From assembly GCF_900101595.1 (NCBI RefSeq), contig NZ_FMYY01000002.1, positions 496,001 to 560,000 on the forward strand: a DNA stretch of 64,000 nt, written 5' to 3'. Below, piece after piece: positions 40,616 through 49,304 of this stretch. The notes beneath the pieces were generated by a model. It was not told where the DNA came from and did no database searches. It was given only the letters and a program-made list of their open reading frames with translations. The translations under genes and the position numbers were made by a program. This stretch comes from Paenibacillus sp. cl123 (GTDB lineage Bacteria; Bacillota; Bacilli; Paenibacillales; NBRC-103111). How positions within the stretch are numbered: the first letter of the stretch is position 1; every line of letters starts with the position of its first letter.

Positions 40616-40999
40616 ATGAAACGGATATGGATCAGCCTCTGTCTCAGCTTGTGCGTCATGCTCGCTTTAACCGCCTGCTCGTCCTCCAATCAGGGGCAGG
40701 ACCCTGCCAGTGTGAAGGTCGAACTGACGACCGACCCGGCAGCGCCCCCTGCCGCACGCGAGGTTGCGCTGACCGCCCAGGTTAGCGGGCTGGTGAAGGA
40801 GGAGGGCGCGAACGTTCAGTTCGACATCCGCGGCGAAAACAAAAATGCGCTGCCCGAGGTCGTGACCGCCGAACCCGCCGGCGGCGGAGCGTATGTGTAT
40901 AAGAAAACATTCGATAAAGCCGGCGTCTACACGATATATATCCACATCTACCAAGGCGATCTCCACGTTACCAAGAAGAAAACGGTGACCGTCTCCTAA
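40616..40999 (+). CDS. lipoprotein with YtkA/FixH-like domain
   Basis: A signal peptide with lipobox LTAC (MKRIWISLCLSLCVMLALTAC, cleaved before the Cys) is followed by a beta-sandwich of about 100 residues with VALTAQVSGL, NVQFDIRG and GVYTIYIHIYQ. This matches the YtkA-like/FixH group, found in copper or cell-envelope contexts. ATG 40616 lies 13 bases from AAGGAG, rather far, but it is the only start that gives a proper signal peptide. A terminator follows. Confidence 0.8.
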   Translation: MKRIWISLCLSLCVMLALTACSSSNQGQDPASVKVELTTDPAAPPAAREVALTAQVSGLVKEEGANVQFDIRGENKNALPEVVTAEPAGGGAYVYKKTFDKAGVYTIYIHIYQGDLHVTKKKTVTVS

Positions 41000-41021
41000 G
41001 GTCAGCTTGGCGGATCTCCTT

Positions 41022-41062
41022 CAGCCCATACTCCGCGTACGATGCGCGGAGATGGGCTGTTT
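41022..41062 (+). terminator. intrinsic terminator
   Basis: CAGCCCATACTCCGCG (41022-41037) pairs with CGCGGAGATGGGCTG (41045-41059) with one bulged A; TTTGG follows. Confidence 0.65.
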
Positions 41063-41226
41063 GGCGTAGTCTTTTAGCTGCGGGACCCTATTTTCCCGAA
41101 ATAATGCGGATAAAACCGGTTCAAGGGCTTTTCTCGATAAGGAAATCAGTTAAAATAAGGATTGTACTTGATTATCCACGGGTAAATAGAAGGAAAAGCA
41201 TCGACCGATAGCTAGGAGGTAACTCG

Positions 41227-44200
41227 GTGGAGATTTACCAAGAAACGGATAATAGTCTATATGAACAACTATTCCGGCTTTCCTCAACAGGAATGGCTGT
41301 ATTTTCGATAAAAGAAGGACTCGTAAGACAAGCAAATGCTTCGCTGGCCAACTTCTTCGCTATTCGCGAGGAGGCGTGCAAGGGACATGGCTTCTGGGCG
41401 TTGTGGCATCCGGATAACCGGGCGGAGTACGAACGGTCCTGGCATGCATGGTCCAAGGGAGCTTCTTCCTCTGACACTTATTATGCTGAGCTGCGCGGGC
41501 TGAGGGCGGACGGGATCGTGTGGGGCGATGTCCGCATCCGGATACTGCCGGCGGAGCAAGGGGGGGAGGCTCCCGAGTGGGCTTATGCGGAGCTTGTGGA
41601 CAAGACCGGGCTCAAGGCGCTGGAGCGGTGGAAAGAGGAGCATCAGGATCTTCATCAATTGCTGACGCGCAATACGCAGGATTTGGTTTCCTTCAGCAAT
41701 GCCGAAGGGGAGATCCTGTATATCTCTGAATCCTGCTTCAGCGTTCTGGGCTACGAGCCGGAGGAAATGATCGGGCATAACCGCAGAGAGTTTTATCATC
41801 CGTCCGATGCAGACGATATGGGCCAGGCCAACAGGCTTTATTCGGATCAAGAACGGTTTACAAGACGGCTGCGGCACAAGAACGGGCATTACTTGTGGAT
41901 GGAAACTTCGTTCCAGATCATCAGAGATGCCCAGGGTCAAGTGGAGAAGGTGCTGACCATGGGACGGGATGTGACCGAGCAGAAGAAGCAAGCGGATATA
42001 ATGCTCGCCGCTCAGCGGATCGCTCGCTTGGGCAGCTGCGAATGGGATATCCAGCAGGGGAAGTTTACTTACTCGGAGGAAGCGAAGCGCATATTCGGAC
42101 TGTCCTCCGATGATTGTTCCGACGGATTTCCGGAGTACATCCACCCGGAAGACCGCGCCAAAGTTTGCAGAGTGGTGAATGAGGCCATCCGCGCCGGACA
42201 ATCGGGCGAGCTGGTATTTCGCCTTCTGCCGCCCGGTCAATCGGTACGCTATGTGAATACCCAATGGGAGGTTGCTCTGGATAAGAAGGGACAAACGGTG
42301 CAGGTTCTGGGCTTCGTACAGGATATTACCGACAGCATGCTGATGCAGGAGCGGCTGCGCAACAGCGAGAAGCATTACCGGCTTATTTCGGAGACATCGC
42401 TGGACTTTATTTCCCGGCATGCCGGCGATGAAGCTGGCACCTTCCTGTATGCCTCTCCCGTATGCCGGACCATGCTCGGCTACGAGCCGGAGGAGATGAT
42501 CGGGCGGTCGGGGCTTGAGTTTATACATCCGGATGATGTGAAAAGGGTGCGCCGGCTGCTGAAGGAGATTCAGAGCCGTGGCGGCACAGAGGCGTTCACT
42601 TTCCGGTTCCGGCGGAAAGACGGCAGCTATATTCATTTCGAAACCGTATGCCGTTATCTGGAGGATGCCGATACGCAAAATCGGGAGATCATCGCCATCT
42701 CGCGCGACAGTACGGAGCGCCTCATGGCCGAGGAACGATTGAAGGAAAGCAAAAGCCGGTACAAGTCTCTGTTCGAATACAATCCGGCAGCGGTCTACTC
42801 GATGGATCTGGAAGGCAATTATTTGACGGCCAATGCGAATCTGGAGAAGCTGACCGGCTATACGCATGACGAATTGATCGGGATGTACTTCGGACCTCTC
42901 GTATCGGAGAAGGATATGGCCAAGACGCTGTATCATTTCAACCTGGCTCGCCAAGGCTATCCGCAAAATTATGAGATTACGATTATTCACCGCGACGGAT
43001 ATCCTGTCGAAATCAGCGTGGCGAATATTCCGATCATTATCGATGATCAGGTCGTCGGAGTGTATGGCATCTCCAGCGATATTACGGAGCGCAAGCGGTA
43101 CATGGAGCAGGTGGAGAAGCTCAGCTACGAGCATGGAATGATTCTCAATGCCGTATCGGAAGGCATCTTCGGCATGGATATGTCGGGGAGAACGACCTTC
43201 CTGAATCCCGCCGGCGCCGCGCTGCTCGGATACTCCAGTGCGGAGATGATCGGCCACTGCTATCTGGACGCGATTCAGCAGACCCGCGGGGACGGGACCC
43301 AGTATGCGGCCGGGGAAGCCCCGATCTTCCTGGCACTCAAGGAAGGGCGAACCTATGAGAACAAAGAGGCCGTGTTCTGGCGCAAGGACGGCACAAGCTT
43401 CCTTGTGGAGTACCGGGTAACGCCGCTGGTGGATAATGACGTGACGGTAGGAGCGGTCGTGGTCTTCCGCGACATGACCGATGAGAAGGAGATTATCCGG
43501 GCCAAGGAATTTGCCGAACAGGCGGATAGAGCCAAGTCTGAATTTCTGGCGATCATGAGTCATGAGCTTCGAACTCCGATGAACGGCATTATCGGGATGA
43601 ACAGCCTGCTGGCCGAAACTTCGCTGACAGACGAGCAGCGCAGCTACACGGAGATTATTAACGAGAGCAGCCAGGCTTTGCTGCATATTTTGAATGAAAT
43701 TCTCGATTTCAGTAAAATCGAAGCCGGCAAGATGACGCTCAATCTGGAGCCGGTCGATGTACGCCAGGTCGTTAAGGGCGTGATGGAGCTGTTCGCTGTC
43801 AAAATAACGGAGAAACGGCTGAGTCTGACCTGGGAGCTGGACCCTCTGCTTCCCGAACTCATCATCACCGATGAGCTGCGGCTCAGACAAGTGCTGGTCA
43901 ACTTGATCGGCAATGCCGTGAAATTTACGGAGCAGGGCACGATCTTCTTGCAAGTGATCGCTAGGCCAGAGCCAGCCACAGGCCAGTTATTGCTGCATTT
44001 CACGATCAAGGACTCCGGAATCGGGATTCCGTTCGATCGTCAGGGCCAGCTGTTCCAATCCTTCTCTCAGCTGCATCCGTCCATTAACCGCAAATACGGC
44101 GGAACCGGACTGGGACTTGCCATCAGCAAGAAGCTGGTCGAGCTGATGGGAGGAAGCATCGGGGTGGAGAGCCAGAGGGGAGAAGGGGCAACCTTTTTCT

Positions 44201-44718
44201 TCACGATCCAGGCTGCTCTTCCTCAGACGGACAGCGCTGAGGCTGCCTTTGGCCGCGCTTTGAGCCAACACGACGCCTCGGCCGGCGATTATGCGCTGCC
44301 CCCCGCCCAATTCGGGCCCATCCGGCTATTGATAGCCGAAGATCATCCGGTCAATCTGAAGCTGTGGACCGCTATCCTGAAGAAGCGGGGATATGTGGCA
44401 GACCTGGTGGAAAACGGGGAAGACGCCGTTCGTGCCGTGCTCGGCGGGAGCTACGATATCGTATTTATGGATGTCCAGATGCCGGTCAAGGATGGGATCG
44501 AAGCGACTCAGGAGATCCTGCGCCTGCTTCCCGAGTCAGCCTGTCCGGTTATTATCGCCGTGACCGCATTCGCACGCAGGGAGGACCGGGAATTATGTCT
44601 GGCTGCCGGCATGCATGATTTCATCAGCAAGCCGATTCTGCTGACAGAGGTTGACCGTGTTCTGCGGCGGTGGGCGCCGGCTTACAGGCGCGGTGGCTCC
44701 AGGATTACGGAAACATGA
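41227..44718 (+). CDS. cytosolic hybrid sensor kinase with six PAS domains
   Basis: The 1163-residue protein has no membrane helix. Six PAS/PAC units follow one another to about residue 760 (for example VLGYEPEEMIGHNRREF, MLGYEPEEMIGRSGLEF, LTGYTHDELIGMYF, LLGYSSAEMIGH). The phospho-acceptor His779 is in SHELRTPMNGIIG, the ATPase part has LVNLIGNAVKFT, DSGIGI and GGTGLGLAISKKLV, and the C-terminal receiver has Asp1082 in VFMDVQMP and Lys in ISKPI. GTG 41227 follows TAGGAGGT. No HPt domain and no output regulator are encoded next to it, so the phosphate partner is elsewhere. The signal is presumably cytosolic, such as redox or a small ligand. Confidence 0.93.
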   Translation: MEIYQETDNSLYEQLFRLSSTGMAVFSIKEGLVRQANASLANFFAIREEACKGHGFWALWHPDNRAEYERSWHAWSKGASSSDTYYAELRGLRADGIVWGDVRIRILPAEQGGEAPEWAYAELVDKTGLKALERWKEEHQDLHQLLTRNTQDLVSFSNAEGEILYISESCFSVLGYEPEEMIGHNRREFYHPSDADDMGQANRLYSDQERFTRRLRHKNGHYLWMETSFQIIRDAQGQVEKVLTMGRDVTEQKKQADIMLAAQRIARLGSCEWDIQQGKFTYSEEAKRIFGLSSDDCSDGFPEYIHPEDRAKVCRVVNEAIRAGQSGELVFRLLPPGQSVRYVNTQWEVALDKKGQTVQVLGFVQDITDSMLMQERLRNSEKHYRLISETSLDFISRHAGDEAGTFLYASPVCRTMLGYEPEEMIGRSGLEFIHPDDVKRVRRLLKEIQSRGGTEAFTFRFRRKDGSYIHFETVCRYLEDADTQNREIIAISRDSTERLMAEERLKESKSRYKSLFEYNPAAVYSMDLEGNYLTANANLEKLTGYTHDELIGMYFGPLVSEKDMAKTLYHFNLARQGYPQNYEITIIHRDGYPVEISVANIPIIIDDQVVGVYGISSDITERKRYMEQVEKLSYEHGMILNAVSEGIFGMDMSGRTTFLNPAGAALLGYSSAEMIGHCYLDAIQQTRGDGTQYAAGEAPIFLALKEGRTYENKEAVFWRKDGTSFLVEYRVTPLVDNDVTVGAVVVFRDMTDEKEIIRAKEFAEQADRAKSEFLAIMSHELRTPMNGIIGMNSLLAETSLTDEQRSYTEIINESSQALLHILNEILDFSKIEAGKMTLNLEPVDVRQVVKGVMELFAVKITEKRLSLTWELDPLLPELIITDELRLRQVLVNLIGNAVKFTEQGTIFLQVIARPEPATGQLLLHFTIKDSGIGIPFDRQGQLFQSFSQLHPSINRKYGGTGLGLAISKKLVELMGGSIGVESQRGEGATFFFTIQAALPQTDSAEAAFGRALSQHDASAGDYALPPAQFGPIRLLIAEDHPVNLKLWTAILKKRGYVADLVENGEDAVRAVLGGSYDIVFMDVQMPVKDGIEATQEILRLLPESACPVIIAVTAFARREDRELCLAAGMHDFISKPILLTEVDRVLRRWAPAYRRGGSRITET

Positions 44719-44842
44719 TTGTCTATTTATGGAGGCGGATAACCGTTATGACCCTTAGCCCGAACCCGGCTCGTTCTTGGACCCACAGAGCAGTCGTTCA
44801 TCTAAATGCAAGCCCGCAAAAATTTACCCGGGAGGGCGAGCG

Positions 44843-45901
44843 ATGATGTCTGAGGAGCTGAAAAGGATGTGGAGCCCTGACAGCTATTTGGCGAAGCTGT
44901 ATCGCGATACACTCGCTTCCAGCTTCGACGCCGCTTCTCAGCAGATTCCCTATGCCAAGAAGCAGCAGGAGCTCCGGCGCAGGCTGGCAAACGCCTTGGG
45001 CGGCGTGCCGGAGCAGGATGCCCCCCTGGAGCCCGAAACGCTGGAAAGGTTCGAGCATGAGGGACTTATCATCGAGAAGCTGGCTTATACGACCTGCGAG
45101 GGACTGCGTGTGCCGGCGTATGCGCTGTACCCGCGGGAACCCGGAGGCAAGCTCCCGGCCGTCTTGGCCTGCCATGGGCACGGTCCGGGGCAGCGCGCTG
45201 CCCTCGGCCTGAATGCGGACGGCACGTTCGCGCAGGAAGCGGGTATCCATAACCGCTTTGCAGTCGAGCTGGCGCGCCGGGGGATGTTCGTCCTTGTGCC
45301 GGAGCTGATCGGCTTCGGCGACCGTCGTCTGCAGGCCAGCGTCGATGCCAATCCGGAGGCGACGGATACGAGCTGCTTGCCGATCTCGCTCATGCTGCTG
45401 ATGTGCGGGATGACGATCGCAGGACTGCGCGTGTATGAGGCGAAGCGGGGGCTGGATTATATTGCCGGCAGACCCGAGGTTGACGCAGGCTTGATCGGGA
45501 CGCTCGGCTTCTCGGGCGGCGGGCTTGTCGCCTCGCATACGGCGGCGCTGGATGAGCGCATCCGCGCTGTCGTCCTGTGCGGCTACGCCAATACGTTCGA
45601 GAGCAGCATACTTAGCCGCCCGCACTGTCTGGATAATTATATCCCGGGTATCCTGCAGGTGGCCGAGCAGCCGGAGCTGCTCGGTCTCATAGCGCCGAGG
45701 CCGCTGTTTATCGAGTCCGGTACGGAGGATCTCGTCTTTCCCGTGGAAGCGGCACGCGAGGCGTTGGGCAGGCTGGGCGCCATTTACCGGCTCACAGGGG
45801 CGGAGGACCACCTGCAATCGGATCTTTTTCCAGGGAAGCATGAGATTTCCGGCCGCCGTTCCTGGGACTGGCTGAAGCAGCAGCTCACATCGCAGAAGTG
45901 A
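44843..45901 (+). CDS. alpha/beta hydrolase, acetyl-esterase-like
   Basis: About 352 residues. The nucleophile Ser is in TLGFSGGGLVAS, the acid and His near ESGTEDLVFP and GAEDHLQSDLFPGKHE. An N-terminal helical part (MWSPDSYLAKLYRDTL) and KLPAVLACHGHGPGQ fit the group that includes glucuronoyl or acetylxylan esterase-like enzymes and dienelactone hydrolase relatives. ATG 44843 follows GGGAGGGCGAGCG and is preferred to ATG 44777. No signal peptide is present, so it is cytosolic. The substrate is unknown. Confidence 0.85.
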   Translation: MMSEELKRMWSPDSYLAKLYRDTLASSFDAASQQIPYAKKQQELRRRLANALGGVPEQDAPLEPETLERFEHEGLIIEKLAYTTCEGLRVPAYALYPREPGGKLPAVLACHGHGPGQRAALGLNADGTFAQEAGIHNRFAVELARRGMFVLVPELIGFGDRRLQASVDANPEATDTSCLPISLMLLMCGMTIAGLRVYEAKRGLDYIAGRPEVDAGLIGTLGFSGGGLVASHTAALDERIRAVVLCGYANTFESSILSRPHCLDNYIPGILQVAEQPELLGLIAPRPLFIESGTEDLVFPVEAAREALGRLGAIYRLTGAEDHLQSDLFPGKHEISGRRSWDWLKQQLTSQK

Positions 45902-46196
45902 ACGTTCGGCATAAAAGCGAGCGAATTAGCCGTGAGCATGCGTACGATTCAAGTAAGGAAAGACGGGACCTGGCGTACACCGGGGGAGAGATCGGCGCCT
46001 TCCAAATCGCCGATTTAAGGTGAGGCCGAAGATTTCTGCATGGAGAAGCGGACCTTCCGGCTTCGGTGAGGAGATAGGACAGGGGCAGCTTTTTACACGG
46101 CTGGCGACCGGACCGTTCGCCTCATTCGACCTGTTTAAGCCAGCCAGCCTCCGGTTAATAAAGGTTATCGGTTCATCGAAACAGGAGGCGATATCC
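45902..46196. other. intergenic leader-like stretch, no recognised element
   Basis: Several short hairpins can be drawn, for example ATCGGCG with CGCCGAT near 45991-46015 and CCGAAG with CTTCGG near 46024-46069. I compared it from memory with common riboswitch cores and found none that fits. Confidence 0.3.
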
Positions 46197-46421
46197 ATGA
46201 TCAACAATGAATATAAAAATGAAGATCTGAAAACCGTAAAGGAACATGAGAAATTTGCGGAGAAAAAAGGATCGGACAAGCCGATCAGCGAAGTCATAAA
46301 TGGCTCTATGGCTCCTGATCTGGAGGAGGTTAAACGTCTTGGCGAGGATATGAAGGAGGTCAAGACGGAAGGAGAGCTGGCACAGGAAGGATTAGTACCC
46401 GACCCGATTCAGCGGGATTAA
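46197..46421 (+). CDS. small hydrophilic protein, 74 aa, unknown
   Basis: ATG 46197 lies 8 bases after AGGAGG. The product is rich in Glu and Lys with no hydrophobic segment (EEVKRLGEDMKEVKTEGELAQ, split here as EEVKRLGEDM and KEVKTEGELAQ). It may be unfolded or helical; such proteins are often stress- or spore-related, but nothing shows that here. A strong terminator lies behind it. Confidence 0.7.
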   Translation: MINNEYKNEDLKTVKEHEKFAEKKGSDKPISEVINGSMAPDLEEVKRLGEDMKEVKTEGELAQEGLVPDPIQRD

Positions 46422-46448
46422 AGGAAGAGCTTGTTCGTCGGCGAACAG

Positions 46449-46488
46449 ACGGTTGTTTCCCATCGTATTGGGGAGCAGCCGTTTTTTT
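46449..46488 (+). terminator. intrinsic terminator
   Basis: ACGGTTGTTTCCCA (46449-46462) pairs with TGGGGAGCAGCCGT (46469-46482) with three G-U pairs, followed by seven T. Confidence 0.8.
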
Positions 46489-46567
46489 GCTTGTCCGCGC
46501 CTGGAACTGCCTGGAAGCTTCGATTTATGATACAATATGCGGAAATCCGCAGGAAAAATGAGTTGGG

Positions 46568-47554
46568 ATGATGAGAGTGAGTATAAATGATTTGTATGAC
46601 GCCTATAAACCGTTGTTGAACGGCATCGCTTACCGAATGACAGGCTCTTTAACGGATGCCGAGGATATGGTGCAGGATGTGTTTGCCGAGCTGGAGACCA
46701 TGCGTGTCGAGCATATCAGGAATATGAAGGGCTATTTGGTAAAAATGGTCACCAACCGGTGTTTGAATTTGCTGAAATCAGCCCGCCGAACGCGCGAGGT
46801 TTATACCGGTCCCTGGCTTCCGGAGCCTGAGGTGCGCGATGCGGCTGGAACTCCGGAGGAGTTGGCGGTGCGGGCGGAAACGATATCCTATGCGCTTCTC
46901 GTCCTCCTGGAGCAGCTATCGCCCATGGAGAGAGCTGTCTTCATCCTTCGGGAATCGCTGGACTATGATTACCGGGACATTGCGGAGCTGCTGGGCAAAA
47001 GCAATGAAAGCTGCCGGAAGCTGCACAGCCGGGGGAAACAGAAAATCAACCGCGGACGAATTCAGAGGAAAAAAGAGGAAACGGCGGGCGAACGGGAAGC
47101 TCCGATTGCGCTGCCGATCGAGGACATCAGCGCCGATAGCACGCACGCCATGCAAGCGGAGGTGCTTGCCCGCTCCTTTATGAACGCCGCCCTTACCGGT
47201 AATTTCGAGCCATTCGTCCGGATGCTGGCGGATGAGGCGCGATTGTACATGGACGGCGGCGGCAAGGTGCGAGCAGCCGTCTTCCCGATTATCGGCAGCG
47301 CAAGAATCCTTGCTTTTCTCCAAGGGATTGCCCCCAAAAGTCTGCGGTCCCAAAATCAGCTGCTTGTCAACGTTAATGGCCAGCCGGGGCTTTTGCTTAT
47401 GAGGGACGGTGAACTTTTCGGAATCTTGTCCTTTCAGTTTGATAGCCACTCCCGTCCTGTCCGATTATACATGATTACGAATCCGGATAAGCTGAAGCCT
47501 ATTGCCTGGAATCAATCTGAATTGAGCAATTGTGTCACAAAACACGTCCCTTAG
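46568..47554 (+). CDS. ECF41-type sigma factor (SigJ-like)
   Basis: Sigma regions 2 and 4 (AYRMTGSLTDAEDMVQDVF and LSPMERAVFILRESLDYDY) are followed by a SnoaL-like C-terminal domain. The marks of ECF41 are present: GPWLPEP in the linker, DGGGK and, near the end, NPDKL. In this group the C-terminal extension replaces an anti-sigma factor and controls activity. The usual partner is an adjacent oxidoreductase-type gene; here it is an azoreductase 46 bases downstream, with a promoter that resembles the ECF41 consensus. The start may be ATG 46568 or 46571. Confidence 0.92.
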   Translation: MMRVSINDLYDAYKPLLNGIAYRMTGSLTDAEDMVQDVFAELETMRVEHIRNMKGYLVKMVTNRCLNLLKSARRTREVYTGPWLPEPEVRDAAGTPEELAVRAETISYALLVLLEQLSPMERAVFILRESLDYDYRDIAELLGKSNESCRKLHSRGKQKINRGRIQRKKEETAGEREAPIALPIEDISADSTHAMQAEVLARSFMNAALTGNFEPFVRMLADEARLYMDGGGKVRAAVFPIIGSARILAFLQGIAPKSLRSQNQLLVNVNGQPGLLLMRDGELFGILSFQFDSHSRPVRLYMITNPDKLKPIAWNQSELSNCVTKHVP

Positions 47555-47559
47555 TTGTC
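47533..47559 (+). promoter_or_regulatory. candidate ECF41-type promoter
   Basis: TGTCACA (47533-47539), 16 bases, then TGTC (47556-47559). As I recall the published ECF41 consensus is TGTCACA, 16 bases, CGTC, so there is one mismatch. It overlaps the end of the sigma gene and lies 41 bases before the azoreductase start. Confidence 0.6.
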
Positions 47560-47599
47560 TTATAGACGTACCAAGTAGAGAACAAGGGAGAGATCGACA

Positions 47600-48253
47600 T
47601 TGGAAAAGCTGCTCGTTATAAATGCCCATCCCAAAGTAGAGGACGATTCGTCCGTAAGTCTGCAGGTGCTTCGTCATTTTCTGGAGAACTACTCACAAGC
47701 GAACCCTGAAGGACCCATCGAACAAATCGATTTGTACCGGGAATATGTTCCTTGCATTGACCGAACCTTTCTGAGTCTTCAGGAAAAAAAGGGAAGAGCT
47801 GCGCGCTTGACGGAAGAAGAGCAGGCGCTGGACTCCCGGATGTCGGAAATTCTCCGACAATTTAAAAGTGCGGGCAAATACGTCATCGCCATGCCGCTGC
47901 ATAACTTTAACGTTCCATCCAAGCTAAAAGACTATATGGATAATATTCTGATCGCCAAAGAGACCTTTGCCTATACGGATAAGGGCTCGGTCGGTCTGCT
48001 AAATGACGGCCGGCATGTACTTGTTATTCAAGCGAGCGACGGTATTTATACGAACCAGGATTGGTATACGGAAGTTGAGTATTCGCATAAATTTTTACAA
48101 TCCATGTTCAGCTTTATGGGAGTCGATTATCAAATAATCCGCGCGCAAGGGAACTATTCCTTGACTAGGGAGGAAGTATTGGCTAAAGCTTTTCAAGAAG
48201 CGGAGTCTGCGGCCGTTTCCTTGGCAAGCCGGAAGTCTGCTCAAAGTGTATAG
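47600..48253 (+). CDS. FMN-dependent NADH-azoreductase/quinone reductase
   Basis: The 217-residue flavodoxin-fold protein begins KLLVINAHPKVEDDSSVS and has the family marks MPLHNFNVPSKLKDYMD and the glycine-free QASDGIYTN in place of the more usual GG loop. The family (AzoR) reduces quinones and azo bonds with NADH and FMN. TTG 47600 lies 9 bases after GGGAGAG. It is likely the target of the ECF41 factor before it, which suggests a response to quinone or electrophile stress. Confidence 0.88.
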   Translation: MEKLLVINAHPKVEDDSSVSLQVLRHFLENYSQANPEGPIEQIDLYREYVPCIDRTFLSLQEKKGRAARLTEEEQALDSRMSEILRQFKSAGKYVIAMPLHNFNVPSKLKDYMDNILIAKETFAYTDKGSVGLLNDGRHVLVIQASDGIYTNQDWYTEVEYSHKFLQSMFSFMGVDYQIIRAQGNYSLTREEVLAKAFQEAESAAVSLASRKSAQSV

Positions 48254-48553
48254 AAAGGATTCGTCGCCTGGCGAAAAAAGGGGAGAAGGAGTTCCACCGG
48301 TAACGTGCAGGGATTTGAGCGCAATGGGTTAGGCATTTTGAGTAACAATGGCGTTTACTTATAGCGGGAAAAACTTTTGGGGGGGCTTGATAATCGTTAC
48401 GAGACCGGGTAAACGTGATGGTATCCGCAGCGAGGATTATTTCGAACGAAAACGAATCGTGCGGTGACCCCTTGCGCGTTCCCGGTCCCGGTTGTCACCG
48501 CTTGCTTGTTGAATGATCTTGTTAAAGCGTTGGCAAGGAATTCCCTTGCTGTC
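48254..48553. other. intergenic stretch, no gene recognised
   Basis: About 300 bases between the azoreductase and SET genes. A small palindrome CAAGGAATTCCCTTG near 48535 may be part of a weak terminator for the SET gene. No frame has a ribosome-binding site and plausible product. Confidence 0.4.
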
Positions 48554-48955
48554 TCAGCTCTCCGAGGAAGCTTCCTCTTTATTCTCGTTAAACCACAGCG
48601 GATCATCGCAATCGACCTCGCCGTTATAGTTAATTAAAATTTCTTCGCCCGCCAGGATATCGGTGTAGGCAAAGAAATCTACCGTGTGATTGTCGAAGTT
48701 AAGGTCATAATACGCATTGGGCGTATAAGAGTGGTTAAACAGCATGCCGTATCCGAGCAGCAGGGCCGTATGGTTGGCTCCGTATTCAAACATATAATCG
48801 GCTAGCAATGTTTTCTCAATATGGACATGCTGTTCATTGGGGTAGGGAATGACGGGCGCTTCATGGATGAGCTCGCCTTTCGCTATATTCCGTGTTGCAA
48901 ATACGCCTCTATTGAACTCTCCGTCGCTTAATGAAGAAGTTTTGATCTCTATCAT
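48554..48955 (-). CDS. SET-domain protein
   Basis: The 133-residue protein consists of a SET domain only: RGVFATRNIAKGELIHEAP at the start, LFNHSYTPNAYYDL in the middle and AGEEILINYNGEVD at the end, the last two giving the NHS and NYNG elements that bind S-adenosylmethionine. Bacterial SET proteins of this size may methylate lysines of unknown targets. ATG 48955 lies 6 bases from AGGTG and is preferred to GTG 48964. It is divergent from the FusB-like gene. Confidence 0.88.
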   Translation of the reverse strand: MIEIKTSSLSDGEFNRGVFATRNIAKGELIHEAPVIPYPNEQHVHIEKTLLADYMFEYGANHTALLLGYGMLFNHSYTPNAYYDLNFDNHTVDFFAYTDILAGEEILINYNGEVDCDDPLWFNENKEEASSES

Positions 48956-49068
48956 ATTGGTCACCTGCGCAATCTCGAATTGGAATACTGAAAGTATTAA
49001 TTATAGCTTACTCCTGCTTGTCCGGCAAGCGAAGGTATTCGGAATCAACCGCTTACCGATACTCGCCA

Positions 49069-49097
49069 TTGAGCGTGCGAGTATTTTCCTCTATAAT
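49069..49097 (+). promoter_or_regulatory. sigma-A promoter of the FusB-like gene
   Basis: TTGAGC and a perfect TATAAT are spaced 17 bases apart. Transcription should begin near 49104, leaving a 200-base leader before the gene. Confidence 0.7.
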
Positions 49098-49129
49098 AGT
49101 TTTATCTCAAAGCCGGGGAGTTGGTAACG

Positions 49130-49177
49130 ATGGCAATGATCGATTGCCGGATTGGCTCAGCCTCATGCAAAGCCTAG
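49130..49177 (+). CDS. candidate leader peptide, 15 aa
   Basis: Behind GGGGAG (about 49115-49120) an ATG opens a frame MAMIDCRIGSASCKA that stops at TAG 49175-49177. The end of the frame overlaps the left arm of the first hairpin. This is the layout of ribosome-stalling leaders in antibiotic resistance genes. Confidence 0.5.
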   Translation: MAMIDCRIGSASCKA

Positions 49178-49227
49178 ATTAGAGGCGATACTTTGCATGG
49201 GCGGATTGTTATTCCTAACATCGCCCG
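49164..49227 (+). promoter_or_regulatory. two successive hairpins in the FusB-like leader
   Basis: Hairpin 1: CATGCAAAG (49164-49172) with CTTTGCATG (49191-49199), perfect. Hairpin 2 begins at once: GGGCG and TGTTA with TAACA and CGCCC (49199-49227). Ribosome position on the leader peptide would decide whether hairpin 1 can form. Confidence 0.5.
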
Positions 49228-49264
49228 AATTTACATTTATCGTTTCTAATACTTGGGTTTTGCA

Positions 49265-49294
49265 CCTTATTTCCTCACTATAAAAAATAAGGGG
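49265..49294 (+). promoter_or_regulatory. hairpin that hides the ribosome-binding site
   Basis: CCTTATTT (49265-49272) pairs with AAATAAGG (49285-49292), which includes the first part of the Shine-Dalgarno sequence AAGGGG (49289-49294). It could keep translation of the FusB-like gene low until induced. Confidence 0.5.
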
Positions 49295-49304
49295 CTGGAC
49301 ATCC

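Noticed and set aside
41284..43953. 889-codon open frame on the minus strand
   Set aside because: It lies wholly antisense to the six-PAS hybrid kinase and arises from codon bias. The composition (many His, Gln, Arg, Leu) is typical of shadows and no ribosome-binding site is present.
45902..46196. Riboswitch in the leader before the 74-residue gene
   Set aside because: The GC-rich hairpins do not match the conserved cores of the riboswitch classes I tried from memory. A covariance-model search would settle it.
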